Shown here piece by piece: positions 1-10,650 of a stretch of DNA of 64,000 bases. How positions within the stretch are numbered: the first letter of the stretch is position 1; every line of letters begins with the position of its first letter. The notes under the pieces were generated by a model, which worked only from the letters and a program-made list of their open reading frames with translations, did no database searches and had not been told where the DNA came from. Origin of the DNA: Nemophila menziesii (Eukaryota > Streptophyta > Magnoliopsida > Boraginales > Hydrophyllaceae); NCBI GenBank assembly GCA_029959085.1, contig JARWIR010000005.1, forward strand, positions 35,271,350 through 35,335,349, given 5' to 3'. The translations under genes and the position numbers were made by a program.

Positions 1-1
1 G

Positions 2-1654
2 GAAGAACTAGAAAAGTACAAGTCGGAGTGTGAAAACCTGAGAGCAGCGGCGAAATTTTTGGAGAGTAATGAAAAAGACGGTGAAGAAGAAACTGAAGAG
101 AAAGGGGTGAATAAGGATGAAGAGGGGAATAATTATAATTTGGAGTTAGTTGGTGAAGTAAAAAACAAATAATAAATGGAGAAGATCGCACAGATTAGCG
201 ACTCCAGGGTCGATAGAGAGATATGTTAAGAAAAATAACCGTGCTGCAGCTGCAGCAAAAAGTGTAGATTCTGATTTTGTTGAAGAACCGAGAACCAAAC
301 GAGTTAAAGTAACAATGAAACAAAAAGAAGGAGGGGTGGAAAAAACAAGCAAAAAGAAAGTAACTGGAAAAAAAATGAAGGTAAAGGTTGAAGAAGGTGA
401 TAACGAAAAAGTTGGAGATTTAAAGATAAAACACACAGATGAAGGGAATGAAGGTAAAACAAAACAAAAGTGGAATGGAGAGGACACAGTTGATGAGAAG
501 GATTATAATTTTCTTCTGCAAATTAAAGAAGAAAACTTGGGAGATGCAATATGGTGGGATAAAGAAAATGAATTAGTAGTATCAGGATCAGATGTTTTTG
601 CTGTTGCGCATAAGGAAATGATTGAAGTGCAGGTAAACAAATTTAAATATGATCATATAGTAACAAAAAATCTATACTGAACATTGACTATGTGAATAAT
701 AAATATTGCAGGTGATTGAAGCTATGCTAAAAATGGTACAAGAAGGATATGGAGTAAAAGGAGGAAAGCATAGTGTGACATACTAGAGCGCGATGAGCAT
801 GGTAAGATTCAATTTAAATTATAATTACATAACTGCATGTATTAGAGAGTACTCTGAGAAAAATAGAGAGTACTCTGATATATTTAGAGAGTACTCTTAG
901 ACATACTGTTAGAAAACTAAGAGTACTCTCTAATTAAGCATATAAGACTTATGAGTACTCTGTTATTTATTTATTGGAAACTAAGAGTACTCTGAGTATC
1001 AATGTAGTGAAACTGTGAGTATTCTGCTATTTTATTAAACACAAAACTTTGAGTACTCGTAGTTTTTGTAGTCCAATACGATTATTAAGAGTTGTGAAAC
1101 TGTGAGTACTCTGATATTTAAATTTTTCAATTTTGGTGCAGAGTTTAATTGATAGCGAGAACGTTGAAGCGACGCAGATGTATGTTGCAAATCCATTTTA
1201 TAAAAATAGTCAAGAATATGCTTTCACACTATTGCCAGTTTTTGTTCAGGATGGTAAGGGTGGACATTGGAGTTTGTTGGTGTACAGCCGAGATGATAAA
1301 GAATTTTTCCATTATAACTCTATCAAACCAAAAAATCCAGAGTCAATAGGATAAAAAACAGAACAAACAGCAGCAAAATATAGAAAGTTCTTGGTCCAAA
1401 ATGTATTGAGGAAGATAAATCCTAGTAAAGAAGACAAATATGTATTAACTAATGTGGATTCTGCTGAACAAGAATCAGGGAGTGTGGACTGCGGTGTTTT
1501 TGTCATACTATGGTGTTATGGCTATTATAGAAATGGGTTGCTACGACAAAAAACATACGTACAAAAATTTATTAACGAAGGAAGAGCCATGATTGTTCGG
1601 AAGTTGTTGCGCATCAAATACTCGCAGTGCATCAACATGGGGAAAAGTGCGTAA
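2..1654 (+). pseudogene. ULP/SENP8-like C48 cysteine protease pseudogene (5' end outside window)
   Basis: Fragment of a ubiquitin-like-protein protease; proteins of this family cut SUMO or NEDD8 from targets. Three exons can be followed: up to 632, 712-801 and 1142-1654, with GT/AG introns at 633-711 and 802-1141, and the reading phase is kept across both. The N-terminal part is acidic and Lys-rich. Exon 3 holds the protease core: GGHWSLLVY with the catalytic His near 1265, and SVDCGVFV with the catalytic Cys near 1490. The spacing and the string HWSLLVY resemble SENP8/NEDP1 more than Ulp1. The residue expected to be the catalytic Asp (HYDS in relatives) reads Asn here (HYNS). Breaks: a frameshift near 150-185, an in-frame TAG at 784 and an in-frame TAA at 1352, after which the frame continues to 1654. 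Confidence 0.75.
847..1111. repeat. GAGTACTC palindromic octamer array 1 (in ULP intron)
   Basis: Eight perfect copies of the self-complementary octamer GAGTACTC by my count (847, 868, 889, 921, 953, 987, 1051, 1104), plus degenerate ones such as GAGTATTC at 1017. The first three are 21 bp apart and the next are 32-34 bp apart. The whole array lies inside intron 2 of the ULP pseudogene. Confidence 0.9.
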
Positions 1655-1978
1655 TTGATTAATCCTAATTATTTTAATATGTAATGAGTGTTGGGGAGTT
1701 TGATTTGATTTAGACTTTTTGATGATTTTTTCTCTAAGTTTGATACGTACTTTATGATGGTTTTTGGTATGTAACTGAATTATTGGGTTTTTTTGGAACT
1801 TTAGACTGCTTTTGGATGTTTTTGGATGTTTTTTAAACTTGAAATATGAATTATGAATGAAACAGGGTTTTGGTATTGTTTGATTAATTGATTGTTGAAC
1901 AGATAAATATAGCATGAAAATGATTGTGTAGATTTAAAGTTAAACATTATATAGAACAGGATACACAATTAAAGTACA
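1655..1978. other. Spacer between ULP pseudogene and repeat array 2
   Basis: AT-rich sequence with T-rich runs that follows the ULP stop. It probably holds the 3' untranslated region of that gene. No coding region is supported; the minus-strand frame over it is an antisense shadow. Confidence 0.5.
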
Positions 1979-2373
1979 GAGTACTCAAAAGAAATGGTAG
2001 AGTACTCATACAAATATGCGAGTACTCAGTAAAAAATAAAGAGTACTCAGCAGAAATAACAGAGTACTCTGTAAAAAATAAAGAGTATTCAATTAACTGA
2101 TAAATAAAAGTATAGAGTACTCAAAGGAACTAGTAAAGTACTCCGACAAATATGTGAGTACTCAGAGAAAAATAGTAGAGTACTCGTATAAATGAAAAAG
2201 TACTCTGAAAAATGATAGAGTACTCATACAATTGTATAGAGTACTCATACAATTATATAGAGTACTCATACAATTATATAAAGTATTCATATAAATATAA
2301 AAGAGTGTTAAGTCAGATATATAGAGTATTCATTGTAATGTATAGAGTATTAATCAAATTGTAAAGAGTACTC
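1979..2373. repeat. GAGTACTC palindromic octamer array 2 (intergenic)
   Basis: Twelve perfect GAGTACTC copies by my count (1979, 2000, 2020, 2041, 2062, 2115, 2156, 2178, 2218, 2239, 2260, 2366), with several one-base variants between them. Common spacings are 20-22 bp. It lies between the converging 3' ends of the ULP and transposase genes. Confidence 0.9.
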
Positions 2374-2560
2374 AGACAATATAAATCAAATTCACAACAG
2401 ATCAAAGTGTATAACAAGAATGCCATGCTTAAATCAAATTCAACTTCTACAACTTAAAAACATATAAATGTAAAAATAGTTCAATGGCACAAATAAGTGA
2501 AAATAAACATTAACAAGAAGTTAATAAGCATGATTACAATTAAAAACACTAATTAAATTA

Positions 2561-4788
2561 TCATGAGGGTGGAGCTCTGCAAGTAGATTTATTATGTCCC
2601 ACCTTCTTGCAATTGCCACAACAAATTGAACGGACAACCTTCTCGGTGCATGAACGAAAGCGCTTAGTCTGAGGCCTACCAGGTGGAACCCTAACAGAAG
2701 GAGCAAGAATAATCTGAGATTCGGGGACAGGGATTTCAACTTGAAAGGTAGACATAGGAGGTATGCTCTTTGAATAAGTCTTAATGTATGATGAAGTGTG
2801 AAAGTAGGACTCTACATAATCGGACGGATCACGAACAGAAGCACTAGATAGTGCACATAAAGCATGCTGACACGGGAAGTCGAGCTCTTGCCATTCACAA
2901 CAAGAACAAGTACGGGCATCTATATCTACCACCATGATTGGATTTGAGTCGACTTGAAACAAAGAAGAGGTGGATTGTTTAATGGTCCAAGTGCAGCTGA
3001 GACCAACATTAGTGTTATATAGCAACATAATAGCCGGGCATAGTGGTGAAGTCCATTTGGATGACTTTAAAGATCGTTCATAAATCCACTGCATTAACTT
3101 AACACGAAGAGCGTCAACAAGCTCACAAACAGGAAGTCCCCTTTGACCTAATATCCAGTAGTTAAACGACTCGACTGCATTAGAAGTCATCTCACCATAT
3201 CGTCTACCAGGGAAATAAGCATTTGCGTAATTCTCCCTTGGAAAACCCTTTAGGAAATCTTTGACCTGCTTCTTTCCTTCAAGCAGAAATTTAGCCATCT
3301 GTTGATCATAATGTTCAACAGTTGGAGCATGCGCGACTTGCTTGAGCAGATACACCATCCTTTCACGGAAAAAGGTAGTGCCGGAAATAGCAATTCTGAG
3401 GTTTTTCTCTATATGTTTAATGCAAAAACTGTGACTATCTTGAGGCAAAACATCCCTAACACCATTTATTAGACCCTTGTGGCGGTCTGATATAAACGTG
3501 AGAGGGCGACCCTCAACAAGGGGCTTTATAAACTGCAGAAATGCAGTCCAATTGTCGGTGTCCTCACCGTGAACAACGCCAAAAGCAATAGGGAATAACC
3601 CTAATAAGGACAAACAATAAAATAGTAAGTAACGAGTAATAAAAATGAATGTATAACAAGAAAACAAGTAATAGGTTGATATAATACCTTGATCTTCATC
3701 TTTTGCAGTAGCAACCAATAACGAGCCTTTGTACTTGGACTTCAGGAAAGTAGCGTCAAGAAATAACATGGGGCGACAAGACTTTAAACCAAGTAATAGA
3801 CCCACCAAATGCAAAAAAAACATCTGTGAAGTACACGGGATTCAGGATCGCACTGAACCGAGAAAGCAGTAATTGGATCAAGTTTATGGAGCTTTTCAAA
3901 GTAAGCTTGCAAACGATTGAATGAAGATCCAATATCACCGTATAGAGTGTCCTTAGCCTTATGGATAGTAGACCAAGATGTTTTGTACGAAATATCAAAA
4001 CCATAACTCTCCTTTAAGACAGACTGAATTTCTCTAGGCCTGGAAGATGGTTTAGAACGAAGTTCATCGTAAATAACACGACTGAGAATGGAAGAATCCA
4101 ACCGGGAGTGTGAGGTTTTCTTGTAAACATGACCGCACGTGTGAATATTCCTATATGTACGCAAATACCAAAATCCATTTGACTTATCACGCGATACGTA
4201 TATATACCAATTGCAACCCTTCTCGACCTTGTAAAAGCACTGAGCGCTGATGCGAGAATTCTTATTATTGTGAATATAGTCGAAATCAAACCCACCAACG
4301 GCAGCTTGCTTGCAAAGAACGGAACGGAACTGCTCAGCACCACCCACAAAACACTGTCCAACACCTTGTAATCCAAATTTCCAAGAATCACTCAACATAT
4401 CCTTCTTTTCATGAATAAAAAATGTTGGATCAGGGGTAGAGGCAACAACAAACCGAATAGGATCAACGGAAATAGGTTTACTAATGCCAGATGATTCTGG
4501 AGAGGATATATTGTTGAAGGAAGGGGTCCTGGAATCAGTAACATAAATATAAATCTTGTCAAACACACCACGTCCAAGAATCCACTTAATTGTGCAAAAA
4601 TCTGTTTCAGTTTCAAGAAGGGAGTCTTTATACTCCCCTATAGTATAAGAAATAACAGCAGATTTAGATAGCTGAGGCCACCTAGACTGAACAAAATTCT
4701 TTACTGAGTTAATGCCATTGAGATGATGAAAAGGGAGGAAAATCTGATCAGTTCCCATCTTGAACACAACAAGCACATCTTGGATCAT
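2561..4788 (-). pseudogene. MULE transposase (MURA-like) with two frameshifts
   Basis: DDE transposase of the Mutator superfamily, which binds element ends and inserts DNA in the nucleus. Start is taken at the Met at 4788, just after a possible acceptor AG of a 5' intron, rather than the upstream Met at 4827. Visible parts: N-terminal DNA-binding region; D1 in FLDATFLKSKYKG; D2 in FISDRHKGL; E in NAVESFN; a SWIM zinc finger (CSCCEWQELDFPCQHA, CxC then CxH); and a C-terminal CCHC knuckle (CGNCKKVGHNKSTC). An 87-bp GT/AG intron at 3601-3687 restores the motif before FPIAFGVV; without splicing the frame is open through it. Two compensating frameshifts near 3785 and 3840 break the region just before D1. 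All catalytic residues are otherwise present, so inactivation may be recent. Confidence 0.85.
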
Positions 4789-4844
4789 TATATCTGTCAG
4801 CAGTAATGGTAAACAGTGAGTAAACACAAGGCAATTAAAACTCA

Positions 4845-5256
4845 GAGTACTCTATGGAATATTATCAGTAAGATGAGCACTCAGTGTCTACAAAAACTCA
4901 GAGTACTCTATAAAACTCAGAGTACTCTATAAAAATCAGAGTAATCTATAAAAACTCAGAGTACTCTATAAAACTCTGAGTACTCTGTAAAACTCAGAGT
5001 ACTCTATAAAACTCAGAGTACTCTGTAATACTCAGAGTACTCTATAAAACTCAGAGTACTCTATAAAAGTCAGAGTATTCTGTAAAACTCAGATTACTCT
5101 ATAAAACTCAGAGTACTCTATAAAACTCAGAGTATTCTGTAAAACTCGGATTACTCTAAAAACAGTGAGTACTACACCAATCAATAAACCGTACATTACG
5201 ATGTAAAGATCGTAAAATACGGATTACTCTGCATATTTGAAAAACAGTGAGTACTC
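4845..5256. repeat. GAGTACTC palindromic octamer array 3 (upstream of transposase)
   Basis: Eleven perfect copies by my count (4845, 4901, 4920, 4959, 4978, 4997, 5016, 5035, 5054, 5111, 5249) plus GAGTATTC and GATTACTC variants. From 4959 to 5054 the spacing is exactly 19 bp, with a linker of the form TATAAAACTC, so this part is a true short tandem repeat. It sits just upstream of the transposase start, in its promoter or in a 5' UTR intron. Confidence 0.92.
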
Positions 5257-6156
5257 TCAGAAATTCAAAAAAGCTGAGTATCGTACTGTACAGTACTATC
5301 ATGCATGCAGCGGCTGTGATAAACCCTAAAAATCTCAGACCGGAGAATACTAACGTTCTAACTGAAAAACAATGAAAGAAACACATAAACTGAAACGAAT
5401 ATATGCAACATATCATGAACAAATCTACCATGAAACACATGAAAAAAAGGTCAAAAACCTCTAAAACAAGGATAATATAGTCACGAAATCATGGCTTTAA
5501 TGGAAAAACTAAACATATAAGACGATATATACTGGATATTGGGATTAAACAATGCTATTACATACAGAAAACACATGTAACGCAAAAAAATATGAATTTC
5601 TGAAAAAAAAAGTAAAGAGATTTGAAACCAACCTTAGAACGAAGGTAACACTTGAAATTTTAGAGAAAATGAGAAGATTGAGATGTGATGAACCTATGAA
5701 CACAAAGGAGGAAGGTTGAAATCGGAGGGGATGATTTGAAATAAATATGGAAAGCTCCAAAATAGAGCTCACGAAAATGAAGAGAGAGAGAGAGGAGTAA
5801 AATAAGCTCATGTAATTTACAAGAGAGAGAAAATGCAAAAGAATATATATATATATATATATATGTGTGAGTCTAAAAAACATTTGAGGGTAGAAAGGTA
5901 ACAGGGGTTTTGGGTTTCATGTGTTAAAAAGTTTCTGAGGTCTTTAGTAAGAAGAGACTCTAGGCCGGGTCCCCATCTTGAAGAGGGGGGTGAGGTCAAG
6001 ACCCTAAGTGTCATTTTCTCAAAAATAAATCTAAGGCAAAACTTGGATTGAATGGAGAGAAGTAGCGACAATATTACTAAGTACCCTCTCATGGCGAAAT
6101 CTCTAGTGTTCTACTTGTACAGTAATCACAGTGTTCGATGCAATTAGGTGAAGATC
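5257..6156. other. Non-coding flank upstream of the MULE transposase
   Basis: No supported gene. It contains a (TA)n run at about 5843-5864 and GA-rich tracts, and probably the 5' end of the MULE. The short open frames are AT-driven. Confidence 0.5.
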
Positions 6157-6870
6157 TACTACAAGAATTTGGCAATCGAGCAATATTTTTATTGATCCAA
6201 TTTTAAACTGTTGCCTAAGTAATAATTTTTGCAATAGTTTATGTATATATTACTTAAAATTAATAGTTTTTTAATGGTTTTAATATATTATTGCATTATG
6301 TATTAATCGTACATTATCTTGTAAAGAAAGTTTTTTATTTTGTTTTTTGCAATGTGTTTTAACAATGTGTTATTTGGAACATGTTTTATACCATTTCTTA
6401 AAATTACTTGAAATGGTTTTTTTGAAATTCTTATTTGTTATGTATTATAAACCATTACTAAACTTTCTTGCAATGGCTTTAAATAACAATATTTGGAGTA
6501 AATATTTTATGTACAAGTAAATATTGTAATAAGAAATTTGGTATAGTGGTCATGAATAATGCATAGTTATACTTCTTCGATCCAAGATTGAATCAAACAA
6601 GTGTAGTATAAAACATTTTTATTTAACTAACAGTGAAAATATTGCTTAATGTAATAAAATCATTGTTATTATAATCCAGTGTGTTGCAATATTTAAAAAA
6701 TAAATTACCAAAAGTATAACAAACTATTGCACATACAAAATTTTATATCAGACAACATAAAAATAAAACATTGCAAAAAGTATCAGTTCAAACCCTTACT
6801 ATCCAAAAAGACAACTAAATAATTGGTCGTTGAGCGTTTTCGACCATTCCCCACCTCTTATGACCACAGT
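6157..6870. other. Possible CACTA-like left terminus with TTGCAAT-rich subterminal sequence
   Basis: TACTACAAGAA at 6157 resembles the CACTACAAGAAAA end of plant CACTA elements. The next 600 bp carry many copies of TTGCAAT, CAATGG and AATAGTTT type words, in direct orientation to about 6480 and inverted near 6720-6780. No TSD was found. A 26-bp direct repeat (cagttcaaacccttactatc and six more bases) occurs at 6784-6809 and 6867-6892. Confidence 0.3.
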
Positions 6871-6892
6871 TCAAACCCTTACTATCCAAAAA

Positions 6893-7513
6893 AAATTTCC
6901 CCGACAACTCAATTGGACTTCCAATTTCCCGTTACTAATCATCCAGCTAAGGAGCTCCTTCCAATTATTACCCACCATTGAATAAACAAGTTGTCCTTGC
7001 ATTCTCCTTTCTAAGTATGCGGTCGGATAATAGGAGGACAATTATCTTACTCTAATGAGAATCTTATGAGTGCTGCTTGTACTATATTATTAGTCCTTTG
7101 TCCCAATACTAATTTGACAGTTGAAGTTCCATCTAGAGACACACCTCTCTGCGTTAAATCTTGAACTTTGCCTAGTTTTTGGATATTAGGCTCGGCCGAA
7201 GACAATTCCAAGCAACATATTAAGAATCATTTGAGTTCCACTAATTGTGTACTTATATTGGTTGGATTTTTTTAAATTAATTATAATAAATCTCTATATT
7301 ATACAAATTTAATATAAAATCATTTTTATTCCCGTCTTGTTACCCATATCAAACAATTTGTCATTTTAACTTGTCAAAATATTCCATTTGTTGATTTATT
7401 AACATTAAACTAAATGGTTTATAAAATATCATGCTTTGTTAAAAAAATATGAACCAAAATAGTATTATAATTGGAGGGAATCGACCAAAAAAATGGAGGA
7501 AAAGAAATTAGAC
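6893..7513. other. AT-rich stretch with no recognised feature
   Basis: Both strands show only short open frames without recognisable motifs. Confidence 0.5.
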
Positions 7514-7810
7514 TACTCTATTTTGGTTTCCACCTAATTTGAAAATTGTCTTTTTATTTTCGATAATAATATAAGTAACAAAAATAGTCTTTGTAATTAG
7601 ATATATGATCACAATATGTAAGGAACACCTATTTTGGAGGTTCCCACCTAATTTAAAAATTGTCTTTTTATTTTCTATAATAATATAATTAACAAAAATA
7701 GTCTTTGTAATTAGAGAAAAGTCACAATATGTAATAATCACCTAATTTAAAAATTATCTTTTTATTTTCTATAATAATATAATTAATAAAAATATTCTTT
7801 GTAACTAAAT
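7514..7810. repeat. Imperfect tandem repeat, about 110 bp, 2.6 units
   Basis: The block beginning CACCTAATTT and containing TCTTTTTATTTTC, ATAATATAA and TAGTCTTTGTAATTAG is present at about 7530, 7645 and 7739, the last copy being partial. It explains the repetitive minus-strand frame here, which is not a gene. Confidence 0.85.
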
Positions 7811-7879
7811 GATTCATTTTAACTTGAAATTTTACTTTTAAGTAGAACTAATCTTATTGTCTCCGAAATACGAAAAGAG

Positions 7880-8540
7880 CATTGCATACTGCTTCAGAAA
7901 ACCGTGTTTGTAATCGTGAAGAAGATACAGAAAGTGACAATCGCGATCCGCAAAATAATACTCAAATGATCTCTACAACCTCGACAGAACCGGGTAAGTT
8001 GTTGCATTTATTCATTTTGTATCGCTATCTCTATAGGATGAATCAAGTGATTTTGTTGGTTCGATAGGATATTATGAAGTGCCTCATACAAAAATGTCAG
8101 GCGAGAATAATCATGAAGTGTCTAAAATTATGGTACGTTTATAAAAATCATTTTAGTACCTTTAAGTTATATTTATGATTGTTTAAATTATTTATTTTAC
8201 AAATATAATATATACTTTGGTAGGCAACTCTAAAAACAAACACAAATTAGAGATTTAGATTGTGTAGATGATTTGAAAGATTTTGATAGTGAACAATATT
8301 TGGATTTGGAAACGGAGCTTGTAGAGAACTTTTTTGGTAAAAAAACGTGATCACTTTGCTAAAGTAATTGGCTTAAGTAGCAAAAGTGAAACTAAAAATG
8401 TCTCTGTAAATCAAATTCTATATCAAAAAATTGAAGAGTTGACAACAATGAAAAAACACAAGAGTTGAAAAATGATGAAAGATCAACTCATTCGTTTACA
8501 AGACTTCGTCTGTCGTATGAATGAAGATTCATAGATATAT
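7880..8540 (+). pseudogene. Unassigned coding-like relic, perhaps CACTA-derived
   Basis: The plus strand shows an acidic stretch (ENRVCNREEDTESDN) followed after about 8060 by further coding-like pieces such as VPHTKMSGENNHEVSKIM, broken by stops. VPHTK...SKIM faintly recalls proteins of CACTA elements, and the region lies between CACTA-like ends, but no family is clear. There are no conserved catalytic residues to check. Confidence 0.25.
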
Positions 8541-8703
8541 TTAAAATTAGATTCAAAATTGATATAAAATAATTAGTCTTCATTATAGCTCATTTCATTT
8601 TTTATGTACGTACTTTGATATATGAGATTTATCCATTTAATTAATAAATTTTTATATGTATACAATTATAAGGTATGTTAAATTGTTATTATTGGTATAT
8701 TTA

Positions 8704-8706
<3 letters not shown>

Positions 8707-8773
<67 letters not shown>
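8707..8773. repeat. (TA)n microsatellite
   Basis: About 33 uninterrupted TA units. The Tyr/Ile repeat frame on the minus strand is only this microsatellite. Confidence 0.97.
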
Positions 8774-8777
<4 letters not shown>

Positions 8778-8808
8778 AATTTTTTATAATAATGAAAAAT
8801 CACATCAA

Positions 8809-9419
8809 AAGTGACGCTCATAATAAAAATTGTCATGAATGTGATTGAGCATATAATGACAACTACATACAAATTGTCATCATACATTAGATCAAATGGT
8901 GACGCTTATCATATCAACCATCCTCATATCTCGTAGGTATTGGTGACGATTATCACTAAACCGTCAATAAAGAGGCTAACGAAACAAGACATTTCTTAAA
9001 TGAATCATCGCTATACATCGTATCCAATGGTGACGATTATCACATCACTGTCATTGAATTTTTCGTTAAACGATGACGGTTAAATATAAATCATCAAGAT
9101 ATCTTGTATCCAACGGTAACATGAAAATCGCCATAAAAAGTTCAGACAAAACCATAATGGTCTAGATGAGTGTCGTTGTTACCCATTTAGACGCTACAAA
9201 GGAGGCGTCGTTAATTTATCATTAAGATGACGATAGTTTATTCGTTGTATTTAATAGTGACGGTTTTTTTCAGCGTCATAATAGACAAACGATGACGGTT
9301 GCATAGATGACACTCAGATGACGGTTGACATAGCGTCATAAATATCTAAGATGACGCTATATATATTAATCATGAAAGGCCATTAACATTGTCATTGTAT
9401 GTGGTGTTTTCTTGTAGTG
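8809..9419. mobile_element. CACTA-type right terminus with TGACG subterminal repeats
   Basis: The sequence ends with TTTTCTTGTAGTG at 9407-9419, the exact reverse complement of the plant CACTA end CACTACAAGAAAA. The preceding 600 bp carry about ten copies of GRTGACG(A/C/G)TT-like words (8813, 8899, 8943, 9029, 9075, 9225, 9256, 9292, 9318, 9350) plus inverted AGCGTCAT copies. Arrays of short subterminal repeats are typical of CACTA elements, where they bind the element's TNPA-type protein. The matching left end is uncertain. Confidence 0.65.
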
Positions 9420-9959
9420 TTTGTCAATTTCAAATCATACGAATTTATTTATTTTCTTGTCAAACCCACTCACCCTTTCTTGTGGATGTGCCAGAAGTGC
9501 ATTTTGTGCTAGGTTATTCGCTTATGGTTCGTAAACTGGTGGTTGAGGAGCGTCATTCCTATAAGCTTGACCACTGTGATATTGATTTTAAGTCCTCGCT
9601 TGATAATTATTCCGTTGAGTCCAATGTTAATACAGGTTTATTTGATAATTTGCACCCTGATAATTTTATAATGCCCCATAAAGAAGGCTGGCTTAGGGTT
9701 GCTTGGACATTGTTCTTAACTATGTTTATGATACCCACATAGCGAACTCCCATATGGCTCTTGCACAACACTCACCTTTTCATGGTCGCCTTGCTCAAGG
9801 CCAACTGCTTCACTTTATTCTTTAAAGCTGCAAACTTAACACTGAATGAAGTTTTGACATCTAAACGCAATGTACCCTTTTCTTATACACAAACTGGTTT
9901 CTTGATAGTTTACAACTCATCTTGTTCTTGAAAATTAGATCCAAGATGACAAGGGAATG
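9420..9959 (+). other. Unrecognised sequence with one 117-aa open frame (9389-9742)
   Basis: The open frame starts inside the CACTA terminus and runs to a TAG at 9740-9742. Beyond residue 30 its composition is protein-like (for example HSYKLDHCDIDFKSSLDN), but I recognise no family or motif. It could be a fragment of a gene cut by the CACTA insertion, or chance. Confidence 0.25.
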
Positions 9960-10650
9960 ATTCGATACAACCATCATGAAACCTTCTCCATATAGGACAT
10001 ATTACTTCTGAGCTCCCATTAAGAATCCTTCAAAACATAGCCAATTGCGATTCTAGGGTATAGCCATGGAGTGGAAACTTATTCAAGCACAATTGAAATC
10101 TAGACCATGCTACCCTTACTAATTCATCTAATTCTTAATGAAAACTCACCACATCCATATGAGTATCCAACCTCACATTACGAGGATAGTATCTAACAAA
10201 AAACGTCCTTTGCAACGGGTACTACATGGTGATTATACGGCTGTTTATCGTACTGCTCACTTGCTCCTCCGGTTAAAAAGAACGAAAACATGATGACTTG
10301 CTCCTCCGGTTAAAAAGAACGAAAACATGATGAGATACATTTGTTCCTGAATGACAACTTTAGTGATGGAATCGCGTATTTGCATCAAATTTTGCATGAC
10401 TCTAACGGAATCTTCACAACGGAATCGGCTATAATTACCACAGTTACTTAATTCATTGAGCATACCCACATTAGCCTTGAACCTCAACGCATGAATAGTT
10501 CGTGGGTAAATCTCAAGTGCTGGAAAATAGAATTGAAAATGCTTGGGATGGTACATAAACAATGACTCTGACCCCGATTGGTCTTGAGCACCTACTGGAT
10601 TAGATCCTAGTGGTGATTGACCCCTAGAGGGACTTGATTCAGACAAATTA
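9960..10650 (-). pseudogene. Athila-type gag relic
   Basis: The minus strand reads a degraded version of the gag central domain seen in the two better Athila copies of this window. RFKANVGMLNEL, EDSVRVMQNLMQIRDSI and QEQMYLIMFSFFL match the order RFRPDTGMLAQF, EDPLRAVQKF and REQMYFATFKFF. Further downstream YYPRNVRLD and a second RFQ-containing piece match in another frame. Several stops are present. No LTR belonging to it was found. Confidence 0.65.
10260..10333. repeat. Perfect 37-bp tandem duplication
   Basis: The unit beginning CTTGCTCCTCCGGTTAAAAA is present twice head to tail (10260-10296 and 10297-10333) inside the Athila gag relic. Confidence 0.95.

Larger units (their letters stand above)
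1..6100. mobile_element. Mutator-like element (MULE) carrying a ULP-type protease gene
   Basis: A minus-strand MULE transposase and a plus-strand C48 (ULP) protease gene lie tail to tail and share the same GAGTACTC repeat arrays, which suggests one element. MULEs that carry ULP-like genes (Kaonashi type) are known in plants. The left end lies outside the window. The right end is not fixed: repeats stop near 5260 and no terminal inverted repeat could be paired, so the right boundary given is a guess. Both genes carry disabling changes, so the copy looks inactive. Confidence 0.6.

Noticed and set aside
847..2373. Spaced short repeats resembling a CRISPR array
   Set aside because: The repeat is only 8 bp and palindromic, linkers vary and are AT-rich, there are no cas genes, and the surrounding genes are plant transposon genes.
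7508..7741. 77-aa minus frame with internal repeats
   Set aside because: It follows the 110-bp tandem repeat; no coding signal.
8678..8887. Tyr/Ile repeat frame
   Set aside because: It is the (TA)n microsatellite.
6157..9419. A single complete CACTA element
   Set aside because: No matching 3-bp TSD and the subterminal repeats of the two ends differ, so only the right terminus is claimed with confidence.
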